Of a DNA stretch of 14,164 nucleotides, positions 1 through 7,169 are shown one piece after another. Origin of the DNA: Pedobacter sp. (lineage in GTDB: Bacteria > Bacteroidota > Bacteroidia > Sphingobacteriales > Sphingobacteriaceae); NCBI GenBank assembly GCA_028287885.1, contig JAQBOT010000404.1, forward strand, positions 1-14,164, read 5' to 3'. The position numbers and the translations under genes are program-made. How positions within the stretch are numbered: the first letter of the stretch is position 1; the number at the start of each line of letters is the position of its first letter. A model generated the notes under the pieces. That model had not been told where the DNA came from. It ran no database searches and saw nothing but the letters and a program-made list of their open reading frames with translations.

Positions 1-114
1 CACAGCGACACTGCAAAAGTTGAATACGATCATCAATATACGTGTCACTGTAGATGCTTCCTCTTTAATCAAGACATGTAAATTGACATGATCATTCTTG
101 AATTCTACTTTCAT
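1..114 (-). CDS. Partial hypothetical protein running off the left edge
   Basis: An ATG at 114 opens a frame of 38 codons without a stop before the window ends. The visible N-terminus starts MKVEFKNDHV, is first polar and then becomes hydrophobic (ILMIVFNFC). I do not recognise a family. There is no Shine-Dalgarno sequence, which is normal for Bacteroidota. A TAnnTTTG-like box lies on the minus strand at 141-134, about 20 bases upstream of the ATG, which mildly supports a real start, but no partner -33 TTG is visible. A 38-codon open frame can arise by chance, so this call is tentative. Confidence 0.35.
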   Translation of the reverse strand, partial: MKVEFKNDHVNLHVLIKEEASTVTRILMIVFNFCSVAV

Positions 115-359
115 AATTTATACTTAACGACTTCAAAAATAAACGATTAGTGTCATTAAAAATTACCTTGAGGTGCTTGATTTGCTGGATTTCGATGATT
201 AATATTCGAAGGGTCTTTAGTTTAGTTAAGTTAAGGGTTTCTGAACAAATAGTCGGCAAAAGAATGTGATTTTTTCAAGGTGAAAATTCATATTTTAAAC
301 GATGTCGAAAAACTTGCCTTGCTCGTCGCTTGCCCTTAATTCAGGTGCTCCAATCGAAA

Positions 360-563
360 TCAAATGCCTGAATCTAAAGCCTGATCCTCATCACTAAGAT
401 CAATTTTCTTTTCTGACGAAATACAGTGTTCTTTATCTAGCTGACCCGCCTCCAAATCTTCTTCAGCCAGAGGCAATTGCGCTGTCTTCTTTAGACCTTT
501 TTTTTCTTCCTGATCGTTTTTCCCTGGCTGCTCCATCATTGAATGTTGTTTATTCTTTAACAT
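360..563 (-). CDS. Small acidic hydrophilic protein, 67 aa, unknown function
   Basis: A 67-residue protein with no cysteine-rich, membrane or signal segment apart from a single Cys. It is very polar: a lysine/glutamate-rich first half (residues about 14-25) followed by an acidic second half (EEDLEAG, DLSDEDQALD). The composition suggests an intrinsically disordered cytoplasmic protein. The ATG at 563 is preceded on the minus strand by AAGGGA about 7 bases upstream, one of the few Shine-Dalgarno-like sequences in the window, which supports the start. Short acidic proteins of this kind are common as orphan genes in Sphingobacteriaceae; I cannot assign a function. It stands alone, with non-coding DNA on both sides (115-359 and 564-795). 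No terminator hairpin is evident downstream. Confidence 0.55.
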   Translation of the reverse strand: MLKNKQHSMMEQPGKNDQEEKKGLKKTAQLPLAEEDLEAGQLDKEHCISSEKKIDLSDEDQALDSGI

Positions 564-655
564 TCAACGTCCCTTCAAGTTTGCATTAAATGTCTATTTT
601 AGCGTGAGAGTGAAACATTTCTAAAGAATGTATGTTTTTATGTACAGTGAAATTA

Positions 656-712
656 TATAGACCGTAGAAGTTGATTGTCGCGTATACTCCGAGGAAGTCA
701 ATTGTGACTATA
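656..712. repeat. Imperfect tandem repeat, unit about 26-27 bp
   Basis: Two units starting TATA lie at 656-682 and 683-708, and a third TATA begins at 709. They share TATA, CCG, GAAGT and ATTGT in the same order; I count 18 matches in 26 aligned positions without gaps. The repeat sits in the non-coding stretch 564-795, about 90 bp upstream of the promoter at 796-803. It could hold operator sites for either flanking gene or be a decayed duplication. Confidence 0.4.
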
Positions 713-795
713 TAATATAAAATCAACATTAAAATTACGAAATTTGATAATTATCCCCAGTCATACATACGATTAGTTCACAAAAAATGTACTTT

Positions 796-803
796 TAATT
801 TTG
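796..803 (+). promoter_or_regulatory. Bacteroidota -7 promoter element TAATTTTG
   Basis: The octamer TAATTTTG matches the Bacteroidota primary-sigma -7 consensus TAnnTTTG exactly. Transcription would begin a few bases downstream (about 807-811). This matters for gene calling: a TTG at 801 that opens the longest frame lies inside this box, so the aminotransferase most likely starts at the ATG at 852, leaving a leader of about 40 nt. No clear TTG is present at the -33 position. Confidence 0.5.
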
Positions 804-851
804 AATAGACCAGAAGAACAAACCAATTTTATCACCGCAGAGCTTAAACCT

Positions 852-1832
852 ATGTCAAAGTCAATAGAACCTGCAAAGACACTGGGTGGCTATATGGGTT
901 TGCAGCTTTTTGACGGAAATCCTTACTATCCGAACTTAATTGCCTTAAATACGGCAAGAAACAGCCTGGAGTATATCCTTAAAATTAGAGGATACAACAC
1001 CATATATCTGCCTTTCTTCACTTGTGAGGTGCTGCTCGAGCCTATTAAAAAATTAGGCTTGGCATGCAATTTTTATAAGATTGATGATCAATTTAACCCA
1101 TTGGTCAATTACGTCCCTGCAGAAAAAACGTGTTTTTTATATACCAACTATTTCGGTGTTAAGACGAATAAGGTTAAACAATTGGCACAATCCACCCAAA
1201 ACCTTATTATTGATAATGCTCAGGCGTTTTATGCCGAGCCAATCTCAGGAATAGATACTTTTTATTCGTGTAGGAAGTTTTTCGGCGTGCCTGATGGTGC
1301 ATATTTATACACCTCAAGTAAGAAGAGACTCCAAATTGATGTTGATTCATCAACCGACCGCTTTTCTCATTTGATTAAGGCAGTAGATCAGAATACGGAG
1401 GCTGGTTATGAGGAATTTGTTAGAAATGATGCGTCCTTGAATGATAATGAGATTCTTGAAATGTCGCCCATTACGGAGAAACTGCTGGCAGGTATCGATT
1501 ATGAACAATGTGCAGAAATTAGAAAACGAAACTTCGCCTATTTACATGCACAGCTGTCGGAGTTCAATGAAATGAAATTTGACTACACGTTAGAAGATGT
1601 ACCCATGGTGTATCCTTTTTTGATTAATCGCACAGACTTAAAGGAACAGCTAATTAGACAGCGGATATTCGTTGCTACTTATTGGCCTAATGTTTTCGAT
1701 TGGACCCCGCCTGGAAGTACAGAGTACTACTTGTCTGAGCATATCATTCCACTGCCGATTGATCATCGATACCAGCTTGAAGACATGCAATACATAATAA
1801 ATATTATTAAATCCCTTCTATCACCAAAATAA
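852..1832 (+). CDS. DegT/DnrJ-like PLP-dependent aminotransferase-fold protein
   Basis: From the ATG at 852 the protein has 326 residues, somewhat shorter than usual DegT/DnrJ/EryC1 sugar aminotransferases (about 370-400). The fold-I landmarks are visible: an N-terminal G-x-L-F and NTARNSLEYIL segment where the family binds the cofactor phosphate; LIIDNAQAFY around residues 118-127, with Asp121 expected to contact the PLP ring nitrogen and Gln124 nearby; and SCRKFFGVPDGA around residues 139-150, where Lys142 is in the place of the internal aldimine lysine. It would act in the cytoplasm on a carbonyl sugar or similar substrate of surface-glycan or lipid synthesis; the substrate cannot be read. 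The C-terminal third is divergent. The acyltransferase follows after 27 bases, suggesting co-transcription and a joint role in transferring an amino or aminoacyl group. A TTG at 801 extends the frame by 17 codons but overlaps the -7 box, so I reject it. Confidence 0.65.
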   Translation: MSKSIEPAKTLGGYMGLQLFDGNPYYPNLIALNTARNSLEYILKIRGYNTIYLPFFTCEVLLEPIKKLGLACNFYKIDDQFNPLVNYVPAEKTCFLYTNYFGVKTNKVKQLAQSTQNLIIDNAQAFYAEPISGIDTFYSCRKFFGVPDGAYLYTSSKKRLQIDVDSSTDRFSHLIKAVDQNTEAGYEEFVRNDASLNDNEILEMSPITEKLLAGIDYEQCAEIRKRNFAYLHAQLSEFNEMKFDYTLEDVPMVYPFLINRTDLKEQLIRQRIFVATYWPNVFDWTPPGSTEYYLSEHIIPLPIDHRYQLEDMQYIINIIKSLLSPK

Positions 1833-1859
1833 ATAAATGCTTAATCCTGAGTATAATTA

Positions 1860-2903
1860 ATGACGATGACTAAGATTTTGACGCTTCTTGATAAAGAACT
1901 TTGGTTGCATTATGTGCGTAAATCTGCAGCTTTTGATTTTTACCATACATGGTATTACCATTCCATGGATAATACTGCCGATCCCTTGCTGTTTGTTTTT
2001 GAAGAAGGGGAAGATTACATTGCCTTTCCGCTATTGAAACGAGAAATCCCCGGGACTGAATATTTTGACCTAACCTGTGTCTATGGTTATACAGGACCAA
2101 TATCGAATCACGACTTCGCCGACCTTGAAGATTCATTTTTGAACCGTTTTAAGGAGGCATTTTTTGTCTTTCTTCAGGACCAGAAGATTATCTCTGTTTT
2201 CTCAAGACTGCACCCATTCTTCGGACAAGAACGGCTTATGAACAAATTTGAGGGTATTCATCCGAATGGAAAAACAGTTGCAATTGATCTAAAGCAAACT
2301 ATAGAAGCACAACGATCCGGATATCACCGCAGTTATAGGCAGCATATCAAGCAGTTAAAGAATAAGGGTTATGTTGTAAAAGAAACAAATTCCCCTGAAG
2401 ACATTCAGATTTTTGCGGATATCTATACAGAGAACATGAAACGTGTTGGTGCATCTGATTACTACCTTTTTACGGAAGCATACTTTACTGAGCTTTTGGC
2501 TGCAGAAGAATTTGAAAGTAAACTCATGCTGATCCTCCACGAGGGTGAACCCGTAAGTGGTGGCATAATTATTTGTACAAATAAAATCATGCAGGCCCAC
2601 CTTGTCGGAACCCGAACTGCTCATATCAGTGTGTCGCCACCCAAATTATTGATTGATGAATTAACCGTAATGGGCCGGGCACTCGGATACGAATACCTAA
2701 ATCTTGGAGGTGGCTTAAACTTTAAAGAAGATACGCTCTATTATTGGAAAACTGGTTTCTCGAGTTTTTCCCTTGATTTCAACAGCTGGAGATTTATTGC
2801 CAACAAGCCCGTATATGAGTCTCTTCTCGCCGAAAAAGGGATTCACGAAGAACTTGATGTTGACTTTTTCCCACTGTACAGATATCAGCTCCTGGCTGAA
2901 TAG
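1860..2903 (+). CDS. FemAB/GNAT-like acyltransferase
   Basis: A 347-residue cytoplasmic protein of the FemA/FemB-like GNAT superfamily (the kind matched by Acetyltransf_6). The second half carries the recognisable part: HRSYRQHIKQLKNKGY around residues 160-175, typical of the region before the catalytic GNAT domain, then IFADIYTENMKRVGA (about 182-196), a beta-strand run LMLILHEGEPVSGGIII (about 222-238), and YEYLNLGGGL (about 278-287) followed by a YYWKTGFS segment that closes the fold. Relatives transfer amino acids or acyl groups to peptidoglycan precursors or amino sugars. Coming directly after an aminotransferase, a plausible job is acylation of the amino group made by it; this is inference. 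ATG codons at 1860 and 1866 are both possible starts, and there is no Shine-Dalgarno sequence. Confidence 0.7.
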   Translation: MTMTKILTLLDKELWLHYVRKSAAFDFYHTWYYHSMDNTADPLLFVFEEGEDYIAFPLLKREIPGTEYFDLTCVYGYTGPISNHDFADLEDSFLNRFKEAFFVFLQDQKIISVFSRLHPFFGQERLMNKFEGIHPNGKTVAIDLKQTIEAQRSGYHRSYRQHIKQLKNKGYVVKETNSPEDIQIFADIYTENMKRVGASDYYLFTEAYFTELLAAEEFESKLMLILHEGEPVSGGIIICTNKIMQAHLVGTRTAHISVSPPKLLIDELTVMGRALGYEYLNLGGGLNFKEDTLYYWKTGFSSFSLDFNSWRFIANKPVYESLLAEKGIHEELDVDFFPLYRYQLLAE

Positions 2904-2915
2904 TATATTGCGGCT

Positions 2916-5471
2916 ATGAATCGTTTGTTTTTCAGCTGCTTACTACTGTTTCCATGTATTTGTTACGCGCAGCGACAGTCTGCACCACAGATCGAACGTG
3001 GGGTTTCAAGAGATTTAGCGAGCTTCAGAAAACACCTTATTAAGGATATCAAATACAAACTAGGCTTTAATGTTCCCGCAGACCGAAATGCAACGATCCT
3101 AGCCTCGGAGGCTATTAGCTTTAGCCTTCAATCAAACAAATACCCCATTCAAATAGACTTTAAAGGCGAAAAAGCGCAACTTGGTAAGTTGCAGATTAAC
3201 GGTCGGGTCTGCAATATAAGATATGAAAACGAGCACATACTGCTTGATGCTGCGCTCCTGCAACAAGGAGCAAACAATGTCCAAATTGAATTTATTGCTG
3301 GCTCCGCTGCGCTAAACCGGAATTCGGATTATCTATATACACTTTTCGTTCCAGACCGTGCACGGACCGTTTTTCCGTGTTTCGATCAACCTGATCTAAA
3401 AGCCATCTTTGAATTAAAACTTGAGATTCCCGGTACATGGAATGTTATCGCAAATGCTGCATTGAAGGACAGTTTGGTGGTAGATGGCAGAAAGACTTAT
3501 TCTTTTGCTCCCTCGGATAAAATAAGTACTTACCTCTTTTCTTTTGCAGCAGGAAAATTCAACTCGCTAACCAAAATGGCGGGAAAGTATAAGACGCAAT
3601 TCCTCTACCGGGAAACAGATCAGACAAAAGTTAAGTTGAGCATAGATTCGATCTTTGCAGCGCATACAGATGCAGTAAATTTCCTGGCGAGCTGGACAAA
3701 CGTGCCATATCCATTTCAAAAGTTAGGCTTTGTGGCGATTCCGGACTTCCAATTTGGAGGAATGGAACATGTAGGTGCCGTCCAGTACAAATCATCCACC
3801 TTATTTTTGGATGAGGGAGCCACAAGGGACCAATTTAATGGACGCGCCAATTTGATTTCTCATGAGACTGCCCATATGTGGTTTGGCGACCTGGTTGGTA
3901 TTAGTTGGTTTAATGATGTATGGATGAAAGAGGTCTTCGCCAACTTTATGGCCGACAAAGTTATGGAGAACCTTACAGGTAAGGAAAGCTTTAACTTGAA
4001 GTTCCTTACCGACCACTTTCCCGCAGCCTACAGTATAGACCGGACGCTTGGTGCCAATCCGATTAGACAGGATCTTGATAACTTAAACCAAGCGGGATCG
4101 CTTTATGGGAACATCATTTACCACAAGGCGCCCATTGTAATGCGGCAGCTGGAGCGCTTGATGGGTAAGGAAAACTTTCAGTCTGGAGTTCGGGAGTACT
4201 TGAAAAAGTATGCCTATAGCAACGCATCCTGGCCAGACTTGATCTCTATCTTAAACAAGCATTCCAAGGTGGATCTGCTAAACTGGAACACAGTTTGGGT
4301 AAACGAAACTGGCAGACCCATATTTGACTATTCAGTTAGCTATACTGGCGAAAAGATCAAAGCCATGAACATCAGCCAAAGGCCAGAATATGGCGCTAAG
4401 AAGGTTTGGCCAGAAATCTTTGAGTTGTCGCTAGTGTACCCCGATTATATTAAAAGGCTTAATGTAAATATAAGCGGGGAAACCTTGAACTTGAAAGAAG
4501 TAGCAGGCCTTCCCAAACCGTTATTTGTAGTTTTCAATTCCGGTGGTTCTGGTTATGGTGTCTGGCCCCTGGACATGCAAATGCTGCCCGCCTTATACAC
4601 CATAAAGTCTCATGTGATGCGCGCCTCCGTCTATGTGTCTCTTTATGAAAACATGCTCAATGGCAGAAGCATTAAGCCTGCCGTATTGCTTGATTTGTTT
4701 TCAGATGGTTTGGTCAAAGAAAAAGAAGAGTTGAATTTGAAGCTGCTAACTGGATATGTCTGCTCGCTTTTTTGGGGTTATACCAGTCCCGAAGATAGGG
4801 GAAAGATGTCCGCCAGACTTGAAGCCCAGCTATGGTCAGCACTCGAGCGCCAAGTTTCTCCAAACAACAAGAAACTACTGTTGAAAGCTTATCAGGATAT
4901 CTTTATCAATCGTGATGCTTACCAGAAGCTTGCTTACATTTGGAAACTGCAGCAGGCTCCTGCTGGCATCAAACTTACGGAGGACGATTACACCGCTCTT
5001 GCCTTTTCACTTTCTCTGAGGAAATATGCCGACAGCAATATCCTTGCTCAGCAACTCGAGAGAATCAATAACCCTGATCGAAGGAAACGCTTCGAGTTTA
5101 TTGTACCAGCAGTTTCATCAGATCCCAAAGTTCGTGACGATTTTTTTGTAAGCCTCGCTGAAAGACGTAATCGTGGAAAGGAATCTAATGTCGTTTCTGC
5201 TTTATACTACCTGCACCATCCTTTGCGTCAAGAGCAATCCGTAAAATACCTGAAGAAGAGTTTAGAAATGCTGGAAGAGATTCAAGAAACAGGTGATATT
5301 TTTTTTCCACAATCCTGGTTGCAGGCCAGCTTTTCTTCTTACCAAAGCAGGGAGGCTATGAATATTGTTTCAGACTTTCTACTTGCACATCCCGATTATA
5401 ATCCAAAATTGAAGGCAAAGATTCTCCAGGCTGTTGACCCCTTATTCAGAGTGCAGAAGCTGTTGTATTAG
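2916..5471 (+). CDS. Exported M1-family zinc aminopeptidase
   Basis: An 851-residue gluzincin of peptidase family M1, which removes N-terminal residues from peptides. Residues 1-18 form a signal peptide (hydrophobic core FFSCLLLFPCICYA, likely cut before QRQS), so the enzyme acts in the periplasm or at the outer membrane. The exopeptidase motif is GGMEH at 281-285 (Glu284 binds the free N-terminus). The zinc site is HETAH at 316-320 (ligands His316 and His320, catalytic Glu317) with third ligand Glu339 exactly 18 residues later in KEVFAN. Tyr402 in IIYHKAP matches the transition-state tyrosine. All catalytic residues are present, so it should be active. The region after about residue 560 is a helical C-terminal domain. 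It starts 12 bases after the acyltransferase stop, consistent with one transcript, although a peptide-scavenging role need not be linked to the first two genes. It converges with the DUF3307 gene, 14 bases away, with no clear terminator hairpin. Confidence 0.93.
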   Translation: MNRLFFSCLLLFPCICYAQRQSAPQIERGVSRDLASFRKHLIKDIKYKLGFNVPADRNATILASEAISFSLQSNKYPIQIDFKGEKAQLGKLQINGRVCNIRYENEHILLDAALLQQGANNVQIEFIAGSAALNRNSDYLYTLFVPDRARTVFPCFDQPDLKAIFELKLEIPGTWNVIANAALKDSLVVDGRKTYSFAPSDKISTYLFSFAAGKFNSLTKMAGKYKTQFLYRETDQTKVKLSIDSIFAAHTDAVNFLASWTNVPYPFQKLGFVAIPDFQFGGMEHVGAVQYKSSTLFLDEGATRDQFNGRANLISHETAHMWFGDLVGISWFNDVWMKEVFANFMADKVMENLTGKESFNLKFLTDHFPAAYSIDRTLGANPIRQDLDNLNQAGSLYGNIIYHKAPIVMRQLERLMGKENFQSGVREYLKKYAYSNASWPDLISILNKHSKVDLLNWNTVWVNETGRPIFDYSVSYTGEKIKAMNISQRPEYGAKKVWPEIFELSLVYPDYIKRLNVNISGETLNLKEVAGLPKPLFVVFNSGGSGYGVWPLDMQMLPALYTIKSHVMRASVYVSLYENMLNGRSIKPAVLLDLFSDGLVKEKEELNLKLLTGYVCSLFWGYTSPEDRGKMSARLEAQLWSALERQVSPNNKKLLLKAYQDIFINRDAYQKLAYIWKLQQAPAGIKLTEDDYTALAFSLSLRKYADSNILAQQLERINNPDRRKRFEFIVPAVSSDPKVRDDFFVSLAERRNRGKESNVVSALYYLHHPLRQEQSVKYLKKSLEMLEEIQETGDIFFPQSWLQASFSSYQSREAMNIVSDFLLAHPDYNPKLKAKILQAVDPLFRVQKLLY

Positions 5472-5485
5472 GTACTGCGCCTGGA

Positions 5486-6286
5486 TTATAGAAAGAACCG
5501 CAGCAAGACACCGATCATGGCTGCGGATGTAAAGCTAACTAAGGTACCCACCAAAACGTATTCTGTCTTTAATTGGGTATTTGCTTCTTTTTCACTGAAT
5601 CGCAAGATTGATTTCGCCGTCATCAGGAAGCCGATTGCTGTATATTGCTGCATGAGTACGAAAGTTAAAATGAGCATCCTTTCGCAAATGCCAATCCATT
5701 TCCCAGCACTTGCTAGTCCAAGCCCCTGCTCTTCTTTCATCACTTCTTCAAGGTTAAAGGTTAGCAGGTTATCTGTTACGTTTGTTTTGCCTATCTCAGA
5801 CCTGTTTTTCTCTTGCTCTAGTGCAATCTGGTTTCTCCAGCGCTGCGTAGCCAGGCCGATAATGATGCCCAATGGCCAGCTTACAAATATGTAGCCTGCA
5901 GCCAGGATCCAAAAATTTCTATTCATTGCTAGCTCGTTAAACCAAGGGGTAATTATGTTCCACTTGTTCTCTATAGCTAAGCAAAGGATGATGATGACAA
6001 GCACGTGTGCCAGTTGATCGAGAATAAAATAAATGAACTTCTCCTTTAGGTAGACCTTTATGATGTCAATGATGTAGTGGCTTACAAAAATAACCAGCGG
6101 AATGATCCAGTTTGAGTATTCACCGGAAAACACATATGCAAATAGCGTCGTGACGATGATGTGCATCGTTAGTTTTCCAGAAGCTATTTTTCGGTGTTTT
6201 TTGTCGTTTACCCAGTTTGTTGGCTGGAAGACAAAGTCTGTTAATAAATGTGCGACAAGCAGCCTCAGTAATAAGTTTATTTCCAT
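5486..6286 (-). CDS. DUF3307 polytopic membrane protein
   Basis: A 266-residue inner-membrane protein recognised as DUF3307 from its N-terminus (RLLVAHLLTDFVFQP). Hydrophobic segments are visible at about 42-56, 60-80, 84-105, 125-145, 205-230 and 243-264. The first 95 residues carry regularly placed polar pairs: His13/Asp17 (H-x3-D), His42, His70/Asp74 (H-x3-D) and Asp90/His94 (D-x3-H). They lie in or next to membrane segments and could bind a metal. The function of the family is not established. Its ATG at 6286 lies inside the end of the upstream satD-like gene (10-base overlap), so the two are almost certainly translated together. The middle (residues about 146-200) is a soluble charged loop or domain. 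Confidence 0.85.
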   Translation of the reverse strand: MEINLLLRLLVAHLLTDFVFQPTNWVNDKKHRKIASGKLTMHIIVTTLFAYVFSGEYSNWIIPLVIFVSHYIIDIIKVYLKEKFIYFILDQLAHVLVIIILCLAIENKWNIITPWFNELAMNRNFWILAAGYIFVSWPLGIIIGLATQRWRNQIALEQEKNRSEIGKTNVTDNLLTFNLEEVMKEEQGLGLASAGKWIGICERMLILTFVLMQQYTAIGFLMTAKSILRFSEKEANTQLKTEYVLVGTLVSFTSAAMIGVLLRFFL

Positions 6287-6924
6287 TGGTTGTTTCCTGC
6301 TAAATGTGCTATGTGTTTGATTGCTGGCTCCAGCTCTTTCCAGCCGGCCAGCTTCAATCTGCTGTTTACGGATGGTTGGGAGAGAGACAACTCTTCCGCT
6401 ATTTCCTGTTGAGTTTTATCTTCTAAGATAAGGAAAATCACTTCTGCCTGTGCCAGTGTCCATTCATTAATATACTTGTTGATAAAATTTAGGATGATTT
6501 CAATCGTGGCATTTTTGTCTGGATTGTTGGTGTTTACGGATAGGAATTCTCCAGCTTTCATCTTGTCGAACTTCCTGCCAGACAGGTGAAAGGCTTCTCC
6601 ATCTGAGTTTAAGACGGTCTTGCCTTCATAAGCAACCTCACCAATGCCAATCGATACCCTTGTGTTTAAATTTACCTTATTCGCCTCGTCAGAATGCTTT
6701 TTAAACCAGCATACGAGCTGCAGACTGCGCTTTAATGCCTCTGAAATGTCCTCAAAAAGCACCTGGTAGCTGTCGCCGCGGAAAATTTGTGCGTCTGCTT
6801 TTCTTTTAATCCAACTTCTAAGCAGTTGTTCTGTGTCTTCAATCAAGGCTTGTCTTTTCCGCGGTACAAGTTGGGTGAAGTTTATGATGTCGCCGGTTAT
6901 TACTGCACGTGTTTTCATTCGCAT
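6277..6924 (-). CDS. SatD-family protein with C-terminal sigma-region-4-like HTH
   Basis: A 215-residue protein of the SatD family, first gene of a two-gene operon with DUF3307. Two parts can be seen. Residues 5-135 resemble the core of class III nucleotide cyclases: AVITGDIINFT with Asp12 (cyclases: xxxDIxGFT), FRGDSYQVLF with Asp51 (GD-x-x-x-x-F), RVSIGIGEV at 89-97, and EAFHLSGRKFDKM with Arg117 four residues after His113, where cyclases have N-x3-R. The lysine that selects adenine is not apparent and Asn is His, so catalysis is doubtful. Residues 155-195 form a helix-turn-helix (TQQEIAEELSLSQPSVNSRL) like sigma-70 region 4. I infer a DNA-binding regulator with a ligand-sensing domain, probably controlling its own operon. 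ATGs at 6924 and 6918 are both possible starts. Confidence 0.8.
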   Translation of the reverse strand: MRMKTRAVITGDIINFTQLVPRKRQALIEDTEQLLRSWIKRKADAQIFRGDSYQVLFEDISEALKRSLQLVCWFKKHSDEANKVNLNTRVSIGIGEVAYEGKTVLNSDGEAFHLSGRKFDKMKAGEFLSVNTNNPDKNATIEIILNFINKYINEWTLAQAEVIFLILEDKTQQEIAEELSLSQPSVNSRLKLAGWKELEPAIKHIAHLAGNNQWK

Positions 6925-6961
6925 TTCATCTAATGCAATATAGATTGTTTATTAAATAAAA

Positions 6962-7001
6962 CCAAATTATAGGTTATATATTCTATAATAGCCAATTATA
7001 G
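6962..7001. promoter_or_regulatory. ATTATAG repeat cluster, candidate operator of the SatD/DUF3307 operon
   Basis: Three copies of ATTATAG occur: plus orientation at 6966-6972, inverted (CTATAAT) at 6983-6989, and plus again at 6995-7001. The first two form a perfect 7-bp inverted repeat with a 10-bp spacer. The outer copies are each preceded by CCAA, giving near-direct repeats CCAAATTATAG and CCAATTATAG. On the minus strand the first copy reads TATAATTTGG, a -7-like sequence 38-47 bases upstream of the satD ATG, so binding here would overlap the promoter. Confidence 0.5.
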
Positions 7002-7015
7002 AAGGAGGGATCCAA

Positions 7016-7114
7016 TTGTTTATTGTGGTTAATACCCATTGTAAAAAAGTGTATGTACCTGATTTAAAGAATTTAATAAAAAAGGCAAACCATTTGATTG
7101 CTCAAATAGTATAA
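7016..7114 (+). CDS. Possible 32-aa small protein with TTG start
   Basis: The sequence GGAGGG at 7004-7009 is a near-perfect Shine-Dalgarno, six bases before a TTG at 7016 that opens 32 codons ending in TAA at 7112-7114. The predicted peptide starts MFIVVNTHCKKVYV and is basic and partly hydrophobic (last residues HLIAQIV). Support is weak: strong Shine-Dalgarno sequences are rare in this phylum, TTG starts are uncommon, and the frame is short enough to be chance. It could also be a leader peptide of the dehydrogenase operon that starts 56 bases downstream. Confidence 0.2.
   Translation: MFIVVNTHCKKVYVPDLKNLIKKANHLIAQIV
7092..7107. promoter_or_regulatory. Perfect inverted repeat ATTTGA-N4-TCAAAT upstream of the SDR operon
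   Basis: The arms ATTTGA (7092-7097) and TCAAAT (7102-7107) are perfect complements around TTGC. The site lies 62 bases upstream of the dehydrogenase ATG, where an operator would be expected. The spacing (TGA-N4-TCA) differs from the TGA-N6-TCA sites of the right-hand cluster, so it need not belong to the same regulator. A short arm length and high AT content leave chance possible. Confidence 0.35.
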
Positions 7115-7169
7115 GATCTATAACAAAAACGACTGACTGAACAAAGATCAAAACCTAGAAAATAAAATT

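Noticed and set aside
196..207. TGATTAATATTC as a further FNR-like site near the left-edge gene
   Set aside because: The right half-site is not TCA and no -7 box lies at the distance seen in the other three promoters.
272..286. Inverted repeat TTTTCA-AGG-TGAAAA as a terminator of the small acidic gene
   Set aside because: The stem is only 6 bp, AT-rich, about 75 bases beyond the stop and lacks a T-run in the right direction; too weak to call.
801..851. TTG start giving 17 extra residues on the aminotransferase
   Set aside because: The TTG lies within an exact TAnnTTTG promoter box, and the ATG at 852 leaves an ordinary leader and a family-like N-terminus.
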